From positions 1-47,787 of the forward strand of contig JAHHSQ010000005.1 in the NCBI GenBank assembly GCA_020025135.1: a stretch of DNA of 47,787 bases, given 5' to 3'. Source of the stretch: Pectinatus sp. Lineage in GTDB: Bacteria > Bacillota > Negativicutes > Selenomonadales > Selenomonadaceae. Every line of letters begins with the position of its first letter. Position 1 is the first letter of the stretch. Under the pieces are notes generated by a model that worked only from the letters and a program-made list of their open reading frames with translations, was not told the DNA's origin and ran no database searches. Position numbers and translations under genes: made by a program. Shown in pieces: positions 16,685 to 24,332 of this stretch.

Positions 16685-17698
16685 TTGGTGACGTTGGTTG
16701 GTATTAAAATTGTTTGTTGTTTGGGGTAAAGTGTGGATGCCCTGCTTTTGTGCAAGGCTATTTGTCGATTTGGGGTTTGCCTGTATAAGCGGAATGATTT
16801 GGTAACGGTTGACCCAATCTGGATGTTCGTTGGCATAAGCTTTTAATACGTGCATGGCAATATCTTCACTGCTGTCTGGAACGATGGGGAGATATTCACC
16901 GGTGAGGGTTTTATTCATATTTTCCCAACCAGTTTGCGGCGTCCATGTATTGAGAGAAATGATTTTATAATTGTACGTATTTAAATTGTAGACGGCTTTA
17001 TAAAAAGAAATGCTGATGACACTTCCACCAGTTGTTTGGCGTTTTTCCGACCATACCCAGGCAATTAAATCCGCACCGCGTTTTCTAATGGTTGTGGTAT
17101 CGACCGAAGCGGAAGAGGTATCAGAAGGGAGAACGCGTCTCCACAAGGTGAGCCAACGGTCTTTGGCCTTGGCCCGAGCTGTTTCTCCTTGGTTAAAGAC
17201 ATGGTCGACGATGGCATCGTAGAAGTTTTCATCAAAGGACTGAGAGTTTATCTCTTTTAATTTGGGAGGAGCATAGTTGTTAGTAACAAGCGGTACACCA
17301 GCTCGGTTATAGAAAATCTCTTGTAGATATTTTAGCGTGCGACTTTGTGGATTGACTTGGACGTGCGCTAAACTGTAAGTGAGTTCAGCAGGTCGCGGAA
17401 TGTGTTTGTTGAGGTGCATGGCATTTACAGTAATGCGTGCTCCTTCTGGCGAATAAGTTGTCTTTATCCAGGCATCGATGAGTACCGGAATACCATTTTC
17501 ACTGTGTCTAACGATGACTCGTTCCGGTGAAAAGTATTTTCCGTATTTATTATTTTGGTCTAATTTTACCCATTGCGTTTCTGGGGAGTGTTCTTTAGTT
17601 ATTACAGTTTGACTAGATGTTGCCTGAGCAAAAGTAAATTGGGGAGTAAACACCAAAAAACCGCTTAGTAGACAGGCTAGATATAATCTTTTTTTCAT
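16670..17698 (-). CDS. Secreted protein of unknown function
   Basis: A 342-residue protein with a clear Sec signal peptide: basic MKKR, a hydrophobic stretch (about 5-20), and a likely cleavage after TFAQA near residue 25. The mature part is soluble and mixed alpha/beta in appearance. A region near its N-terminus (WVKLDQNNKYGKYFSPERV) looks like a repeated surface-protein motif, but I do not recognise a family. I reject the 14-residue longer frame because its GTG lies inside the SD. The ATG is reached by an SD followed by two hairpins (separate entry). It is convergent with rnhA. Confidence 0.75.
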   Translation of the reverse strand: MKKRLYLACLLSGFLVFTPQFTFAQATSSQTVITKEHSPETQWVKLDQNNKYGKYFSPERVIVRHSENGIPVLIDAWIKTTYSPEGARITVNAMHLNKHIPRPAELTYSLAHVQVNPQSRTLKYLQEIFYNRAGVPLVTNNYAPPKLKEINSQSFDENFYDAIVDHVFNQGETARAKAKDRWLTLWRRVLPSDTSSASVDTTTIRKRGADLIAWVWSEKRQTTGGSVISISFYKAVYNLNTYNYKIISLNTWTPQTGWENMNKTLTGEYLPIVPDSSEDIAMHVLKAYANEHPDWVNRYQIIPLIQANPKSTNSLAQKQGIHTLPQTTNNFNTNQRHQLTNS

Positions 17699-17777
17699 AG
17701 ATAGGGGAATCGCCCCATGAGGACGAAAGCACCCACTCACCTCCTTGGTTTATTGCCATCTTGTTGGTTAAGATGGC
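17699..17777 (-). promoter_or_regulatory. Structured leader and bridged SD of the secreted protein
   Basis: Reading on the minus strand: a perfect 8-bp hairpin GCCATCTT/AAGATGGC with a 7-nt loop (17755-17777), then a strong SD AAGGAGG (17740-17746), then a 4-bp stem TGAG/CTCA (17718-17739), one base, a GGGG/CCCC stem (17704-17716), TATCT and the ATG. The SD is 41 nt from the start, but only about 6 nt remain if both stems fold. An alternative pairing GAGG/CCTC would mask the SD, so a switch is conceivable. No known riboswitch consensus was recognised. Confidence 0.5.
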
Positions 17778-17862
17778 TAGATGATTGAGCCTAAATACAG
17801 GCAGATGAATGTGAGAAGCTATCCATTAGCTGATATTAGGAAGAAAAAACAATATCGGGTTG

Positions 17863-17891
17863 TTGTTTATTATTATAGGTTAATTTAATAT
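17863..17891 (+). promoter_or_regulatory. Promoter for the LTA-synthase-like gene
   Basis: TTGTTT (17863-17868), 17 bp, TAATAT (17886-17891). It lies in the divergent gap (17778-18018) and would leave a leader of about 120 nt. A stem AACAA/TTGTT overlaps the -35. Otherwise the gap shows only a doubtful 19-codon ORF (17894-17953) without an SD. Confidence 0.4.
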
Positions 17892-18018
17892 GAATGACAA
17901 ACTCCGCGCCAGAGAACATGGTGAAAAAATATCGTATTGAAGCTGAAAATTAAAGATAATGAAAAGGATAAATTGGAGAAAATTTTAGAGTGAGAAAGGT
18001 ATATTTTACGAAACGATA

Positions 18019-20505
18019 ATGAAAATTTTGCTTGGTATTTGGAAAAATTGGTTTCAGTTGCCAGAAGATGATTATTCGGGTCGAAAATTTATTTTAATTA
18101 ACATTGTAGCATATTTTTATTTGTGGGCGATGCTGTCAGTATTTCGCCTGCTCTTTATCTGGCAAATGCGAGATTATATCAGTGCACATACGCCAGCTAA
18201 GGATATTTATTGATATTATCCGAGGGGTAATTTTAGTAAGCATATAGAGAAATTTGTATGTAGACATAGTATTATCGCTATGCAATGAAGAAACTGAATT
18301 GCTGGAAAGACGTAAAGTTGAACGAGCTACAACGAGATGCTAAAAGCATGACCGTGATGGCGGTGAAAACAGAAAAAATCGTTCAAATAATGCAAGGTCA
18401 AATCCTAAACATGTGTTTAAATCGTCGACCAGCAGCGAAATTCCGAATAGGAAAACGTTCAACGACTATTCCTCTTGAGGGAAGTAGGCCAGAAGCGGTT
18501 GCTGGTCGAAGTGGTTTCGCCTAAACTCTTTGAGCAAGGAAAAGAGATAGTCTGTGCTTTGATGAAAATCAAAGAAGTTCAAGAGAGAACTGCGCGAAAG
18601 GTAGCGTTTTTGCGTGAACTATACTAGTATTAGGAACGAAAAATTTTTCTTATACTGGTTCAGGCAGCAATTATTTTAGGGACACAAATTAGTATGCAGA
18701 CGGTCGGTTGGCTTGTCTTGTGTATATTCCCTTTTTTCTTTGGCACATGGTTTTTTTATAAAAAACGCTTTTGCTTAGGGCTAAACAGCATTATTTTTGG
18801 GGAAATATTGTTGGCATCCATTTTATTTGTCGCGCGTTTTCCCTTTTATCGCACCTACCACAGTGGCTATAATCAGATGCTTTTTACGGGCATGCATGAA
18901 GATTGGTACGCGTTGTTTTGGACTTTTATTGAGCAATATTCTTTAGCCACTCGCCTGCCAGAAGCATTGTTATTGGCTGGAGGAATCTATCTCGGCTGGT
19001 GCTTTTGTTTAAAACAGGTTTTACGGAGGCACTTTACCGCTATTTTTTCGTATGGCGTAGGTAAAAAAATGGCCAATGTATGGGTAGAATACACTTTGCT
19101 ATTGGTCGCGGTCTTTGTGCTAGGAAGGCTTTCGCTTTTTAATGGTAGTTGGAGTTGGCAACATCAGATTAATTGGGAAAATTCCGGTATAACCAATGAT
19201 AATTTGCTCAATGAAGCGATATTGGACGATGGACAAGCTATTTATCGTGCTTATCGCATTAAAGAGCGCCATGATGCTTGTAATGGCTTGAGTTATACAC
19301 CGCAAATGGTACAAAATTTAGGAATGTTTTTGAGCGGTAAGAAAGAGCGGAACAATGATTTAGCTTTCTATTTGCGGAAAGAGGCTAAAGGCCCTTATAT
19401 TCAGCCCGCACCTAAGCATATTTTTCTTATCGTTTCAGAAAGTTATGCTAACTGGCCATTGTTGCCTCAGTATGCCAATTTTCATATTGCTGATGGCATG
19501 AAAAAAATTATTGCGCAATCAGATACGGCATATAGTCCGTTTTTCTTACCCAATGGTTCTAGTACGGTAAATGCTCTTATGGGCGTGGTGACCAATTTAG
19601 CGGATGCCAATCTTTATTTAACTACTATGACTGCTCAAATGAAAAAACCATACTTGACGGCAGCAGCACCGCAGTGGGAAAAATTGGGGTATCAAACCAA
19701 TTTTTATTATGCTGGACCAGCTACTTGGGAAAATATTGGTAAATTTACCAAGGCGCAAGGATTTCAACATTTCTATAGCCGTGGAGATTTGCCAAGTAAT
19801 AGTGCAGGCAGTGTTTGGGGAGTGGACGATGAATATCTGTACCGATATGTTTTGGAACATTTAGGAGCACAGAAGAGCTTTACAGTTATTTTGAATGTTT
19901 CCAACCATTCGCCATTTAGTTTGGATTTAAAGAGTAAGGGGTTTCCAGCTGCGCAAGTACGCGCTGCCTTGCCTAAGGAACAGCGTAACAATGAATTGTT
20001 ATTGCGTGAATTGGGGCATTTTTGGTATGCCGATAAAATGCTCAGTCAATTTATCACAGCGATGAAGGCCAAGTATCCAGACAGTATTTTTGTTATTGTT
20101 GGTGACCATGCTGACCGCTACAATGTGGAAAATGTGCCCACCATGTATCATCGGTATGCTATACCCATTATTATTACGGGCAAGGGTGTAAAAAAAGATA
20201 TGTTAAAAGGGGGGACAGTGGGCAGCCAAATTGATATTTTTCCCACGTTGATGGATTTAGTTGCTCCGCATGCTTTTACCTATTATTCAGTGGGGCATTC
20301 CCTTTTACAAAAAAGCGAGGTAGCCGCTAATTATGCTTTTGTTTTGACGGATAACTATATCGGAAAAACAGATACAGAAAAGTTTGCACCGCATTATTTC
20401 GCCCCCAATAATAGACATTTGCCATATCGAGAAGCCCTGGAATACGCCAGTGCGATAAGGGCAGTATCTTGGTGGTTGGCCCAGCACGGCACAAAACTAT
20501 TTTAA
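18019..20505 (+). CDS. LTA-synthase-like phosphoglycerol transferase, split by a group I intron
   Basis: Exon 1 (18019-18210) encodes 64 residues with one membrane helix; the next codon, the first of the intron, is TGA. Exon 2 (18664-20505) continues in frame (AAIILGTQISMQTVG) with three to four more helices, then a large extracytoplasmic sulfatase-fold domain. This has SES (metal-binding E), the nucleophile region NGSSTVNALMG, SNHSPF and VGDHADRY. Joined length is 677 residues. Family members transfer phosphoglycerol from phosphatidylglycerol to glycolipids or glycans. Exon 2 alone would lack the N-terminal helix. The SD GAAAGG is 19 nt from the ATG, an unusually long spacing. Confidence 0.85.
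18211..18663 (+). ncRNA. Group I intron in the LTA-synthase-like gene
   Basis: 453 nt. P1: exon end UUUAU pairs with GUAAG (18236-18240 region), with U-G at the splice site, extended by an 11-bp intronic stem with one U-U mismatch. P2: GCATAT/GTATGT. P7: GACTAT (18464-18469) with ATAGTC (18547-18552). P9: CTTTGAT-GAAA-ATCAAAG (18557-18574). P9.1: AGTTC/GAACT, then an 8-bp stem. An 8-bp stem ACTAGTAT/ATACTGGT precedes the terminal TCAG. No ORF for an endonuclease. The sequence is closely related to the cobT intron. Confidence 0.92.
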
Positions 20506-20579
20506 GTTTAAAGATTATAAGACCTGTTCAACGGTAATGGGGTAGTAGATTTTTTGTCGCCTTTAGGAAGTAATTATTG

Positions 20580-20853
20580 TATAATGTACTTAACAGACAC
20601 CATTGGAGAAATTTAGCGTATCTGTACTTCTAGCCGGTTGGATAGGTTTTTGTTTGGTAAAATTTTTTTAGGTGTAGTTGGTCTGCGAAAATTAGGAAAA
20701 GGTTTTTACTGGACCTTTTTCTGGAAAATTAACTGCAAAAAGAAACTCTTCTGTGGTGCGGAAATACGCCATAAAGCGGAGAGTTTTCCATAAAAAGAAA
20801 GGAAAAGCTACTAGTCAAATGGAAAGAGAAAATTTGACCTTATTTCAAGTAGT
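20580..20853 (+). promoter_or_regulatory. Promoter and structured leader of ychF
   Basis: TATAAT at 20580-20585 (weak -35) would give a leader of about 270 nt. The leader contains a 7-bp stem AAACTCT/AGAGTTT enclosing a smaller bulged stem (around 20742-20788). A GAAAGGAAAA SD-like run follows, then a nested hairpin: outer GCTACT/AGTAGT (20807-20812 with 20848-20853) and inner TCAAAT/ATTTGA (20815-20820 with 20832-20837). A second SD (AGGATG) lies just before the TTG start. The stretch 20506-20579 shows nothing I can name. Confidence 0.4.
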
Positions 20854-20863
20854 AGGATGAGTT

Positions 20864-21964
20864 TTGAGTAATTTAGAAGTTGGGATAGTTGGTTTGCCGA
20901 ATGTGGGAAAGAGCACGCTTTTTAATGCTATTACAAAAGCCGGTGCAGAAGCGGCAAATTATCCTTTTTGTACGATAGAGCCTAATGTCGGAGTGGTGGA
21001 TGTCCCAGACAAGAGATTACAGGTATTGCATGAAATGTATGACTCTAAAAAGACGACTCCAGCAGCGATTCGCTTTGTCGATATCGCTGGTTTAGTCAAG
21101 GGAGCGGCGAAGGGGGAAGGCTTGGGAAACAAGTTTCTTTCGCATATTCGGGAAGTAGATGCCGTTGCACATGTTGTACGTTGCTTTGAAGATGGCGACA
21201 TTACGCACGTAGAAGGCAGTATTGACCCTTTGCGCGATATTGAAATTATCAACACAGAATTGTGCTTAGCTGACATGGAAACTGTGGATAAAAGGATAGA
21301 AAAAACACAGCGTGTGGCTAAAAGTGGCTCTAAAGAAGCAAAGGCAGAATTGCTCGTTTTGGAAAAACTACAGGCAGTTTTGTCAGAAGCGAAACCATCG
21401 CGCAGTGCACAATTAGATGACGATGAGTTGGCGCTAATCCGTGATATGAATTTGCTAACTTTAAAGCCAACTTTGTTTATTGCCAATGTGGGCGAAGATG
21501 AAGTGGGGAAAGAAGATAATGTTTATGTAAAAAGGGTGCGCGAATATGCAGCGACAGAACGGGCCGAAGTAGTGGTCATTTCTGCTAGAGTAGAAGCAGA
21601 AATCGCTGAATTATCTCCTGAAGAAGCACAAGAATTTTTACAGGCTTTAGGTTTAACAGAATCCGGTTTAGACCGCTTGATTAAAGCTGCTTTTAAATTG
21701 TTGGGATTGATTACCTTTTTGACGGCTGGCCAAGAAGAATGTCGTGCTTGGACAATTAAGCGTGGAACAAAAGCCCCTCAGGCAGCAGGTAAGATTCACA
21801 CTGATATAGAGCGCGGTTTTATTCGAGCAGAGATTGTCAGCTATGATGAATTGATTGCGGCTGGTGGCATGACCGGAGCAAAAGAAAAAGGAAAAGTTCG
21901 GCTGGAAGGAAAGGATTATGTCATGCAAGATGGTGATGTAACCTACTTCCGCTTTAATGTATAG
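20864..21964 (+). CDS. ychF: YchF/OLA1-type ATPase
   Basis: A 366-residue translation-associated P-loop ATPase of the Obg superfamily. It shows GLPNVGKSTLFNA (P-loop), FVDIAGLVKGA (switch II), and NVGE in place of the NKxD guanine motif, the change that gives this family ATP preference. A coiled region and a C-terminal TGS domain (about 282-364) with TIKRGTKAPQAAG follow. The start is TTG, 6-7 nt after AGGATG. SIMPL and Sel1-repeat genes follow on the same strand. Confidence 0.95.
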   Translation: MSNLEVGIVGLPNVGKSTLFNAITKAGAEAANYPFCTIEPNVGVVDVPDKRLQVLHEMYDSKKTTPAAIRFVDIAGLVKGAAKGEGLGNKFLSHIREVDAVAHVVRCFEDGDITHVEGSIDPLRDIEIINTELCLADMETVDKRIEKTQRVAKSGSKEAKAELLVLEKLQAVLSEAKPSRSAQLDDDELALIRDMNLLTLKPTLFIANVGEDEVGKEDNVYVKRVREYAATERAEVVVISARVEAEIAELSPEEAQEFLQALGLTESGLDRLIKAAFKLLGLITFLTAGQEECRAWTIKRGTKAPQAAGKIHTDIERGFIRAEIVSYDELIAAGGMTGAKEKGKVRLEGKDYVMQDGDVTYFRFNV

Positions 21965-21995
21965 ATAGATAAAAAATGTAAAGTGAGGTAACAGT

Positions 21996-22694
21996 ATGTC
22001 AAAATTTTACAGTTTCATCTTGGTGGCAGTTTGTTTATTATCATTTACATTCAGTAGTGGCGTAGCTCATGCGGCTGCACCAGAAACGCGCACGATAACG
22101 GTAGATGGCAGAGCCAGTTTCCACGTGGTGCCAGATAAAGCGATTATCAATATTGGCGTCGAATCTACTGGTAAAAATGCTGTTAATGTATCAACGGAAA
22201 ATGCCGTTAAAACGAAGGCGATTATCAATGCTTTCTTAGCTCAAGGAATAAAGGCAGAGCAGATTAAAACTGCTTCTTATAATTTTTATCCCCTTTATAA
22301 CGATAAAAATATTGTCAATGGTTATCGAGCAGAAAATAACATTACGGTTTCTGTCAATGATGTCAATATGGTAGGGAAAATTATTGATACAGCTATTGCT
22401 AAAGGCGCTTCTGATATTAGTGGCATTCACTATACTTTGCATAATGAAAACAAGTACAAGGACAGAGCTTTGAGAGAAGCGGTGAGGGAAGCTGAACAGC
22501 AAGCCAAAGTGATAGCTACTACTCTAAACAAAAAAGTGGTCAATGTTGTCAGTGTACAGGCTGGTAATGTCTACGTAGAAAATTATCGTCCGGAAAATAC
22601 TCTGTTTAGAGCTACCGCGGCAACAACTACACCAGTTAAGGTGCGCGATGTAAAAGTCAGCGCTCAAGTTAATGTTGTCTTTGAAATGAATTAG
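21996..22694 (+). CDS. SIMPL (DUF541) domain secreted protein
   Basis: A 232-residue protein with a signal peptide (hydrophobic 6-24, likely cleavage after AHAA near residue 27) and one SIMPL/DUF541 domain. Typical features are TITVDGRASFHVVPDKA, then IGVESTGKNA, YNFYPLY and the late segment VKVSAQVNVVFEMN. SIMPL proteins are periplasmic or membrane-attached with poorly defined roles. SD GTGAGGT lies 6 nt before the ATG. Confidence 0.9.
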   Translation: MSKFYSFILVAVCLLSFTFSSGVAHAAAPETRTITVDGRASFHVVPDKAIINIGVESTGKNAVNVSTENAVKTKAIINAFLAQGIKAEQIKTASYNFYPLYNDKNIVNGYRAENNITVSVNDVNMVGKIIDTAIAKGASDISGIHYTLHNENKYKDRALREAVREAEQQAKVIATTLNKKVVNVVSVQAGNVYVENYRPENTLFRATAATTTPVKVRDVKVSAQVNVVFEMN

Positions 22695-22733
22695 TGTTGA
22701 AGCAAAGTAAATAAAGTTAAACAGGTGGAATTA

Positions 22734-24287
22734 ATGTTGGATAAAAAAATTTCTATGAGTGAAAAAATGCGTAAGGCGCAAGAATACATGAAAAAATGCG
22801 ATTACAAAAAGGCTTTTGCTATCATAGATAAAGAAGCAGAAAATGATGAACCGCGCGCCATGTACTTCTTGGGAAAGAGATATAATGGCCTCTACGATGA
22901 ATACGATAATAATTTAGTTCTACAAAAGAAATATTATCGGCGGGGCAAACAATTAGGTGATGTTCTCTCCGTTTTATGGTCTTTCCTCTTAGAGGGTAAT
23001 CCTTCAGATGAAGAAGAAAAAAATACTGTTTTAAAAGCGGTAGAAGAATTGGCAGAAGCGGGAGATGTGTTTGCCCAATATGACCTTTCCTATTTATACT
23101 TTACTGGTAAATTGGTAGAGCAAGATATTACCAAAGCAGTAGCTTGGTGCGAAAAGGCAGCAACACAGAATTTGGCAATTGCTCAGTATGAATTGTCCCG
23201 CTTTTATCTTGTGGGAAATGGCATTGTGCAGGACGAAAAGAAAGCCATTGAGTATACTGCTCTCGCCGCTAAAAATGGTTATTCGGTAGCACAAAATGCC
23301 CTAGGCGATTTTTACTTTGCTGGTGCAGAAGGGCTAGGACAGGATTACAAAAAGGCGAAGGAATGGTATGATAAAGCAGCTAAACAAGGCAATCCTCTTG
23401 CTGAATGTAGTTTGGGTTTTATCTATGATAATGGTATTGGCATTCGTAAAAATAGAAAAAAAGCCCTTGCTTTCTACCAGAAATCTGCTGAAAAAGGACA
23501 TGCTCCAGCCCTATGTAATTTAGGTATTGCCTATGAAAAGGGAGAATTAGTACCAGCAAATCCAGAAAAAGCCTTTGAGTATTATAATGCGGCAGCTAGA
23601 CAAGGTTTTGTTCCCGCTGAATTTTTCCTCGGTAGAATGTATTTATTGGGGGTTGGCACTAAAAAGAGCCCTGAGAAGGCGGCTACTTGGTTGGCCAAAG
23701 CTGCTGAACAAGGCTATGACGTAGCTCAGTTTACACTCGGGACTATGTACATGGAAGGTATCGGTGTAGAAAAGAATCAGGAAATTGCCGTGCAGTTATA
23801 TAAGGATGCGGCTAAGGGCGGTTTCCTGCCAGCAGAAACCACCTTGGGCGATATTTATCGCGATGGCGTTGGGGTAGAAAAAGATTACGTCCGCGCCTAT
23901 GAATTTTACGATAAAGCGGCTCACCATGGCAATCCATATGCCGTTTTCATGCTAGGCTGTTTCTTAGAAGAAGGCCTTGGCAGAGAAGTTGATTTAGAGA
24001 AAGCCGTGGAATTATATAAGCGCGCGGCAGCTGTGCATTTGCCAGAAGCCGAAGAACGCTTAGGAATTTTATATTTTGCCGGCAAGGGTTGCGAACGTGA
24101 TACGGCAACAGCGGTCGACTATTTGCAAAGTGCTTCTAAACATGGTAGTGTCGATAGCCAATTCATTTTAGGGATGTATTATGCTAAAAATGAATTTGAA
24201 AAAGATAAAGCGGTATTTTGGATGAAAAAAGCCGCTAAAAATGGGCATAAAGATGCGATAACATGGTTAGAAAATAGAGCCAAATAA
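22734..24287 (+). CDS. Sel1-like repeat protein
   Basis: A 517-residue soluble protein made almost entirely of Sel1-like (TPR-related) repeats of 36 residues, from about residue 40 to the end; around eleven copies can be counted. Repeat signatures include YLYFTGKLVEQDITKAVAWCEKA and similar G-x-G-V-x-x-(D/N)-x-x-x-A patterns. No signal peptide is evident. Such proteins usually scaffold protein complexes. The start chosen is ATG 22734, 5 nt after AGGTGG; a GTG three codons earlier overlaps the SD. It ends at a strong terminator. Confidence 0.9.
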   Translation: MLDKKISMSEKMRKAQEYMKKCDYKKAFAIIDKEAENDEPRAMYFLGKRYNGLYDEYDNNLVLQKKYYRRGKQLGDVLSVLWSFLLEGNPSDEEEKNTVLKAVEELAEAGDVFAQYDLSYLYFTGKLVEQDITKAVAWCEKAATQNLAIAQYELSRFYLVGNGIVQDEKKAIEYTALAAKNGYSVAQNALGDFYFAGAEGLGQDYKKAKEWYDKAAKQGNPLAECSLGFIYDNGIGIRKNRKKALAFYQKSAEKGHAPALCNLGIAYEKGELVPANPEKAFEYYNAAARQGFVPAEFFLGRMYLLGVGTKKSPEKAATWLAKAAEQGYDVAQFTLGTMYMEGIGVEKNQEIAVQLYKDAAKGGFLPAETTLGDIYRDGVGVEKDYVRAYEFYDKAAHHGNPYAVFMLGCFLEEGLGREVDLEKAVELYKRAAAVHLPEAEERLGILYFAGKGCERDTATAVDYLQSASKHGSVDSQFILGMYYAKNEFEKDKAVFWMKKAAKNGHKDAITWLENRAK

Positions 24288-24298
24288 AAATAGAAAAG

Positions 24299-24332
24299 GC
24301 GGAAATACATTAGTATTTCCGCTCTTTTTTTT
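24299..24332 (+). terminator. Bidirectional terminator between the Sel1 gene and cobT
   Basis: GCGGAAATAC (24299-24308) and GTATTTCCGC (24313-24322) form a perfect 10-bp stem with a 4-nt loop, then TC and eight T. On the minus strand the same stem is followed by a T-rich tail, and the cobT stop codon (24310-24312) lies in its loop, so it can serve both convergent genes. Confidence 0.9.

Noticed and set aside
17741..17880. Cyclic-di-GMP or other known riboswitch before the secreted protein
   Set aside because: The conserved tetraloop-receptor and GCAAA-type motifs are absent.
17894..17953. 19-codon ORF upstream of the LTA-synthase-like gene
   Set aside because: No SD and no recognisable product; probably leader sequence.
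18694..20505. LTA-synthase-like gene starting at ATG 18694
   Set aside because: In-frame sense codons precede it back to the intron end and encode the expected membrane helix; the N-terminal helix is in exon 1.
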